From contig JAFWKK010000028.1 of the NCBI GenBank assembly GCA_017514235.1, positions 1-64,000 on the forward strand: DNA of 64,000 nt, given 5' to 3'. The stretch is from Kiritimatiellia bacterium (GTDB lineage Bacteria; Verrucomicrobiota; Kiritimatiellia; RFP12; UBA1067). Positions 60,580-64,000 of this stretch are shown here, in pieces (the first letter of the stretch is position 1; the number at the start of each line of letters is the position of its first letter). The position numbers and the translations under genes were made by a program. The notes below the pieces were generated by a model. It was given only the letters and a program-made list of their open reading frames with translations. It ran no database searches and was not told the DNA's origin.

Positions 60580-62151
60580 CTAGAACTCCAGCGCTTCGTA
60601 CATCATGGCGAGGAACTCGGCGTAGGTCATGCGCGTCTGCTCCATGGAGTCGCGTTCGCGCACGGTGAACGTGCCGTCCTGCGCGGTCTGCCCGTCGACG
60701 GTGATGCACCACGGCGTGCCGGCCTCGTCCTGGCGGCGGTAGCGGCGGCCTATGGCGCCGGATACGTCCCACATGCAGTTGACCTTCTTCTGGAGCTTCG
60801 TGAAGATGTCGCGTGCGATGCGGTCCTGGTCGGGGTCCTTCTTGACGAGAGGGAATATCGCGACCTTGATCGGGGCCACCTTCGGGCTGAAGTGCAGGAC
60901 GGTGCGGACGTCCTCCTTGCCCTTGTCGTCCGTCAGCTTCTGCTCCTCGTAAGCCTCGCAGAGCAAGGCGAGCATGAGGCGGTCGACGCCGGCGGAAGGT
61001 TCGATTACGTGCGGCACGTACTTGCCGTCGAAAAGGTCGAGGCAGAACTTCTCGGCCGCCGCCGCGTCCTTGCCGCGTGCGGTCCAATCGGCCTGCGTCT
61101 TCGCGACGAACGCCGCGCGCGCGGCCGCGTCCATCCTCTTCGCCGCCTGCTTGAGCGGATCATCGAACACCATCTGCGACTCGCCGGACCACTTCTGGTG
61201 CTGCGACAGGTCAAAGTCGCTGCGGGCCGCGATGCCCTCCAGCTCCTGGCGGCCGAACGGGAAGTCATACTCGATGTCGACGCACGCACGGGCGTAGTGG
61301 GCGAGCTCGTCGGGCTTCTGCCAGTATTCGACGAACTTCTCGGTCGGCAGCCCGACCGCATTCAGGAACTTCTTGCGCTGCTCGACCCAATACTTGTGCC
61401 ACACCTCCCAGCCCCAGTCATCCTGGACGGGGCCGCCAAGGTCCGGGCCGTCGGCCAGCGTGACGACATGGCCGTGGAGTATCTCCACCGCCTCGTCGGG
61501 GCGGATGAAGAACTCGAGCTCCATCTGCTCGAACTCGCGGCTGCGGAACGTGTAGTTGCGCGGCGTCACCTCGTTGCGGAAGCTCTTGCCCATCTGCGCG
61601 ATGCCGAACGGCACCGTCTGGCGGCTTGTCGACAGCACGTTCTGGAACTGCGCGAAGATGGCCTGCGCCGTCTCCGGGCGCAGGTAGGCGACGTTGGACG
61701 GGTCGTCTATCGGCCCCACCACGGTCTTGAACATTAGGTTGAAGGGCTTCGGCTCCGTCATCTCCCCGCCGCAGTGCGGACACGACAGCGCGTACGCCGG
61801 GTTGACCGCAGCCGCCTTCTTGCCGAGCTCGGCGCGTATGTCGTCGATCTGGTCGGCGCGCATGAGCTTCTTGCACGCCTTGCACATCGTCATCGGGTCG
61901 GCGAACGTGTCGAGATGACCCGACGCCTTCCATATCTTCGGGTGCATGATGATCGTGGCGTCGAGCCCGGCGACGTCTTCGCGGCCGCGCACGGTGAACT
62001 GCCACCACGCCTGCTTCACGTTCTGCTTCAGCTCGCAACCGAGCGGCCCATAGTCCCAGAAGCCCGGCATGCCGCCGTAGATCTCCGACGAATGATAGAC
62101 GAATCCGCGCCGCTTGCAAAGCGCAGTCAATGCGTCAAGTGAACTTGCCAT
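60580..62151 (-). CDS. glyS: Glycyl-tRNA synthetase, alpha2 (eukaryote/archaeal-like) type
   Basis: A 523-aa dimeric glycyl-tRNA synthetase. SSEIYGGMPGFWDYGPLG is the N-terminal signature, CKACKK and CPHCGGE form a zinc-binding insertion, FRNEVTPRNYTFRSREFEQMELEFF is class II motif 2, and the C-terminal anticodon-binding domain begins near KVAPIKVAIFPLV. The alpha2 form, rather than the tetrameric GlyQ/GlyS of most proteobacteria, is used by several phyla and fits the suggested affiliation. It lies between purN and the secreted glycosidase-like gene. Confidence 0.95.
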   Translation of the reverse strand: MASSLDALTALCKRRGFVYHSSEIYGGMPGFWDYGPLGCELKQNVKQAWWQFTVRGREDVAGLDATIIMHPKIWKASGHLDTFADPMTMCKACKKLMRADQIDDIRAELGKKAAAVNPAYALSCPHCGGEMTEPKPFNLMFKTVVGPIDDPSNVAYLRPETAQAIFAQFQNVLSTSRQTVPFGIAQMGKSFRNEVTPRNYTFRSREFEQMELEFFIRPDEAVEILHGHVVTLADGPDLGGPVQDDWGWEVWHKYWVEQRKKFLNAVGLPTEKFVEYWQKPDELAHYARACVDIEYDFPFGRQELEGIAARSDFDLSQHQKWSGESQMVFDDPLKQAAKRMDAAARAAFVAKTQADWTARGKDAAAAEKFCLDLFDGKYVPHVIEPSAGVDRLMLALLCEAYEEQKLTDDKGKEDVRTVLHFSPKVAPIKVAIFPLVKKDPDQDRIARDIFTKLQKKVNCMWDVSGAIGRRYRRQDEAGTPWCITVDGQTAQDGTFTVRERDSMEQTRMTYAEFLAMMYEALEF

Positions 62152-62198
62152 TGTTATGTCTCCTTGTCTGACAACGAAATTGTCTCCGCGAAAAAACC

Positions 62199-62813
62199 TC
62201 AGCCGATCAGGACGCGGCGGCCCTCGATGCGGTACTTCCCCGAGGCGATCACGCGCAGGGCCTCGGGGTATGCGATGTGCTCCTGGACCTGTATACGCGC
62301 GTGAAGCGTCTCAGGCGTGTCGTCCTCCATCACGGGGACGGACTTCTGCACGATGATCGGGCCGGTGTCGGTGCCGACGTCGACGAAATGCACCGTGACG
62401 CCCGCGACCTTGCACCCGTAGTCGAGCGCCTGCGTCCAGCCGTGAACGCCCGGGAACGCCGGCAGCAGCGCAGGGTGAATGTTCACGACGCGGTTCGGAA
62501 ACGCCGCGAGAAGCCCCGGCTTCACGATCCTCATGAACCCGGCCAGCACGACGGTGTCTACGCCGGCCTCCTTCAGCAGGCGAATGCACTCGTCCTCCGC
62601 CCTTCCCTCCAACTTCGTCTTCCAGGGGGCGCAGTCGAGATAGCGGCACGGAATGCCATGGCGGCGTGCCCGGTCGAGGATCTTCGCGTCCGGTACGTCG
62701 GCAAGGACGATCCTGACCTCTGCGTCAAGCGTCCCAGCCGCTATCGCGTCCACGACGGACTGCATGTTCGAGCCCGCACCGGAGCCGAGCACGCCAAGCG
62801 CAAGCTTCGACAC
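62199..62813 (-). CDS. purN: Phosphoribosylglycinamide formyltransferase
   Basis: A 204-aa PurN enzyme that transfers a formyl group from 10-formyl-tetrahydrofolate to GAR in purine synthesis. LGVLGSGAGSN is the N-terminal motif, and NIHPALLPAFPG followed by GVTVHFVDVGTDTGPII contains the catalytic Asn, His and Asp. The GTG at 62813 starts 2 bp after the stop of the upstream GH2 gene; the longer frame from 62969 overlaps that gene and is not homologous. Full length. Confidence 0.93.
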   Translation of the reverse strand: MSKLALGVLGSGAGSNMQSVVDAIAAGTLDAEVRIVLADVPDAKILDRARRHGIPCRYLDCAPWKTKLEGRAEDECIRLLKEAGVDTVVLAGFMRIVKPGLLAAFPNRVVNIHPALLPAFPGVHGWTQALDYGCKVAGVTVHFVDVGTDTGPIIVQKSVPVMEDDTPETLHARIQVQEHIAYPEALRVIASGKYRIEGRRVLIG

Positions 62814-62815
62814 GG

Positions 62816-64000
62816 TCAGAATCCCCGAACGACAAAGACGAGGCGGTAGACGCCGTCCTTCGGCATGAACTCGTCGTGCGGACGCGCACCCCAGCTGTCG
62901 TCGCCGCCGACGCCCATCTGCACCGCGTCGACGTTGACCGTAAGCTCGTCGGACTCCTTTATCTCCCACTGGTGGGAGACTCCCTCAAGGGCGGCCTGCG
63001 GATACGGCCAGACGTTGAAGCCGAACGGCGCGTTCACCGCGTCGATGCTGACGTCGCCTACCTCCAGGCGGCGGCAGCCGGTGCGGTAGCCCTGCTCGCC
63101 AGGCTCGATGTAGTTGTCGGGGTTGAGGCGGTCGTTCGGGTAGGCGATGGTTCCGGTCTTGGCGTCCGCAATGCCGGACACGAGGCCGACGGACGCCTTG
63201 TAGCAGCCGAGCATCGCGGAATCCGCCCGGTCGGCGTAGTTCTCCCACGGACCGAGGCCGAACCAGGAGACGGACGGCGCCTTCGGCACTGTGAACGAGA
63301 GCCCGACGCGCGGAATCGGCGGCAGCCCCTTGGGCACGGTGAGCGTCCAGTCCACCAGAGCCGCACCGTCCGCAACCGCCAGAACCTTGAGGTCGCTCGT
63401 GACGCCGTCGGGGAGCTTCTGCGACTCCGTGGCGTCCTTCCAGACCTTGCAGACGCTCGGCATCTGCCAGCCGCGGTCGTTGTCGGTAGGCGCGCGCCAA
63501 AAGTTGAGCCTGATGCGAGACTTGAACGGGGAGTCGCCCGACGCTGCCGGCGCACCGACAGCCGCGAACGGCTTCGCGAAGCTGTCCCAGGCGACTGTCG
63601 AGCGCCCGTCATGGAACGTGAACGAGACGGCATCGCCGGAGAAATCCTTTAGCGGATATTCGCGCGTCTCGCCCGGCTTCAGCTCGCCAAGCTCGATCCA
63701 GCCTTTCGCCGCCGGCGAACCGTCCGCGTTCAGCGACTGCCAGCGGCAGTCGAAGTCGTCCAGCGTCAGCACGTTGTAGCCGTTGCGTATGCGCACCTTG
63801 CCCTCCGCGAAGTCGAACGACTCGCAGAAGATGTTCCTGTAGGCGTGCTTGAGCTCGTTGGCGCCCGGGTGCGGGTTGCGAAGCGCGTCGAAGAGCCCGT
63901 TGCAGTTGAAGTTGTCGTCGTTCGGCAGGTCGCCGAAGTCGCCGCCGTAGGCGAGCCACTTGCCGCGGGCGTCGGTCTTCCACAGGGCCTGGTCGGCGAA
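62816..64000 (-). CDS. Glycoside hydrolase family 2 beta-galactosidase, C-terminal part
   Basis: The reading frame is open to the right edge of the window; 394 C-terminal residues are visible. FADQALWKTDARGKWLAYGG continuing to DFGDLPNDDNFNCNGLFD is the end of the GH2 TIM barrel, followed by the LacZ-type domain 4 and the small-chain domain with VSWFGLGPWENYADR and NAPFGFNVWPYPQAALEG. It is a second, divergent LacZ-type enzyme. Its stop lies 2 bp before purN, so purN and glyS are probably transcribed from the promoter of this gene beyond the window. Confidence 0.9.
   Translation of the reverse strand, partial: FADQALWKTDARGKWLAYGGDFGDLPNDDNFNCNGLFDALRNPHPGANELKHAYRNIFCESFDFAEGKVRIRNGYNVLTLDDFDCRWQSLNADGSPAAKGWIELGELKPGETREYPLKDFSGDAVSFTFHDGRSTVAWDSFAKPFAAVGAPAASGDSPFKSRIRLNFWRAPTDNDRGWQMPSVCKVWKDATESQKLPDGVTSDLKVLAVADGAALVDWTLTVPKGLPPIPRVGLSFTVPKAPSVSWFGLGPWENYADRADSAMLGCYKASVGLVSGIADAKTGTIAYPNDRLNPDNYIEPGEQGYRTGCRRLEVGDVSIDAVNAPFGFNVWPYPQAALEGVSHQWEIKESDELTVNVDAVQMGVGGDDSWGARPHDEFMPKDGVYRLVFVVRGF

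Noticed and set aside
1-64000. CRISPR array or rRNA operon
   Set aside because: No regularly spaced short repeats with unique spacers and no rRNA-like sequence were seen; the regular repeats in 53-59 kb are codons of leucine-rich repeats.

Overview
The window reads as a high-GC chromosome segment from an obligately anaerobic, polysaccharide-degrading bacterium. Anaerobiosis is supported by an NADH/NADP-type [FeFe] hydrogenase operon, an anaerobic ribonucleotide reductase activase, a Na+-pumping decarboxylase and a superoxide reductase. Secreted glycosidases, a giant BspA-type leucine-rich repeat protein with a distinctive C-terminal tail, GxxExxY proteins and an alpha2-type glycyl-tRNA synthetase make a gut/rumen member of Verrucomicrobiota/Kiritimatiellota my best guess. 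No rRNA is present, so this is an inference. About twenty transcription units start with a very uniform extended -10 box (TGnTATAAT, most often TGGTATAAT) without an obvious -35. In several, the start codon lies only 6-8 nt downstream, so the mRNA should be leaderless.

Layout. 1-4.4 kb: variable region with a GxxExxY gene between repeats, a CDP-glucose 4,6-dehydratase, a DUF4143 ATPase, a superoxide reductase, a decayed GxxExxY remnant and a nested-palindrome element. 4.8-6.3 kb: a complete IS4-type insertion sequence. 6.4-12.7 kb: a candidate integrative element with two unknown proteins, a small basic protein, a sigma-factor-like protein, a DUF2924 protein, a serine recombinase and a small basic protein. 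It is followed by a terminator, a 110-bp inverted-repeat element and tRNA-Val, whose 3' end faces the element.

13.2-28.5 kb: a minus-strand operon (YihY membrane protein, dTDP-4-dehydrorhamnose reductase, phenylacetate-CoA ligase, Tat-exported phosphoesterase), then a surface-glycan region. The glycan region holds two large membrane proteins, a nucleotide-sugar dehydrogenase, an SDR epimerase, GT2 and GT4 glycosyltransferases, a GHMP kinase with a D-lyxose isomerase-like cupin, and a flippase. 28.5-33.1 kb: hndABCD-type hydrogenase genes, which run into the flippase and GT4 genes. 33.2-38.2 kb: hisI-oadG-oadA-oadB-nrdG plus a small tail-anchored protein.

38.3-64 kb: a secreted GH2 beta-galactosidase, tex, a hybrid histidine kinase, a lysS operon that carries an M20 peptidase and a two-component system, a secreted beta-helix protein, the giant LRR protein, and a final operon of GH2 enzyme (cut by the window end), purN, glyS and a secreted TIM-barrel glycosidase-like protein. 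Many operons combine housekeeping genes with unrelated functions, and translational coupling by ATGA/GTGA/TTGA overlaps is frequent.
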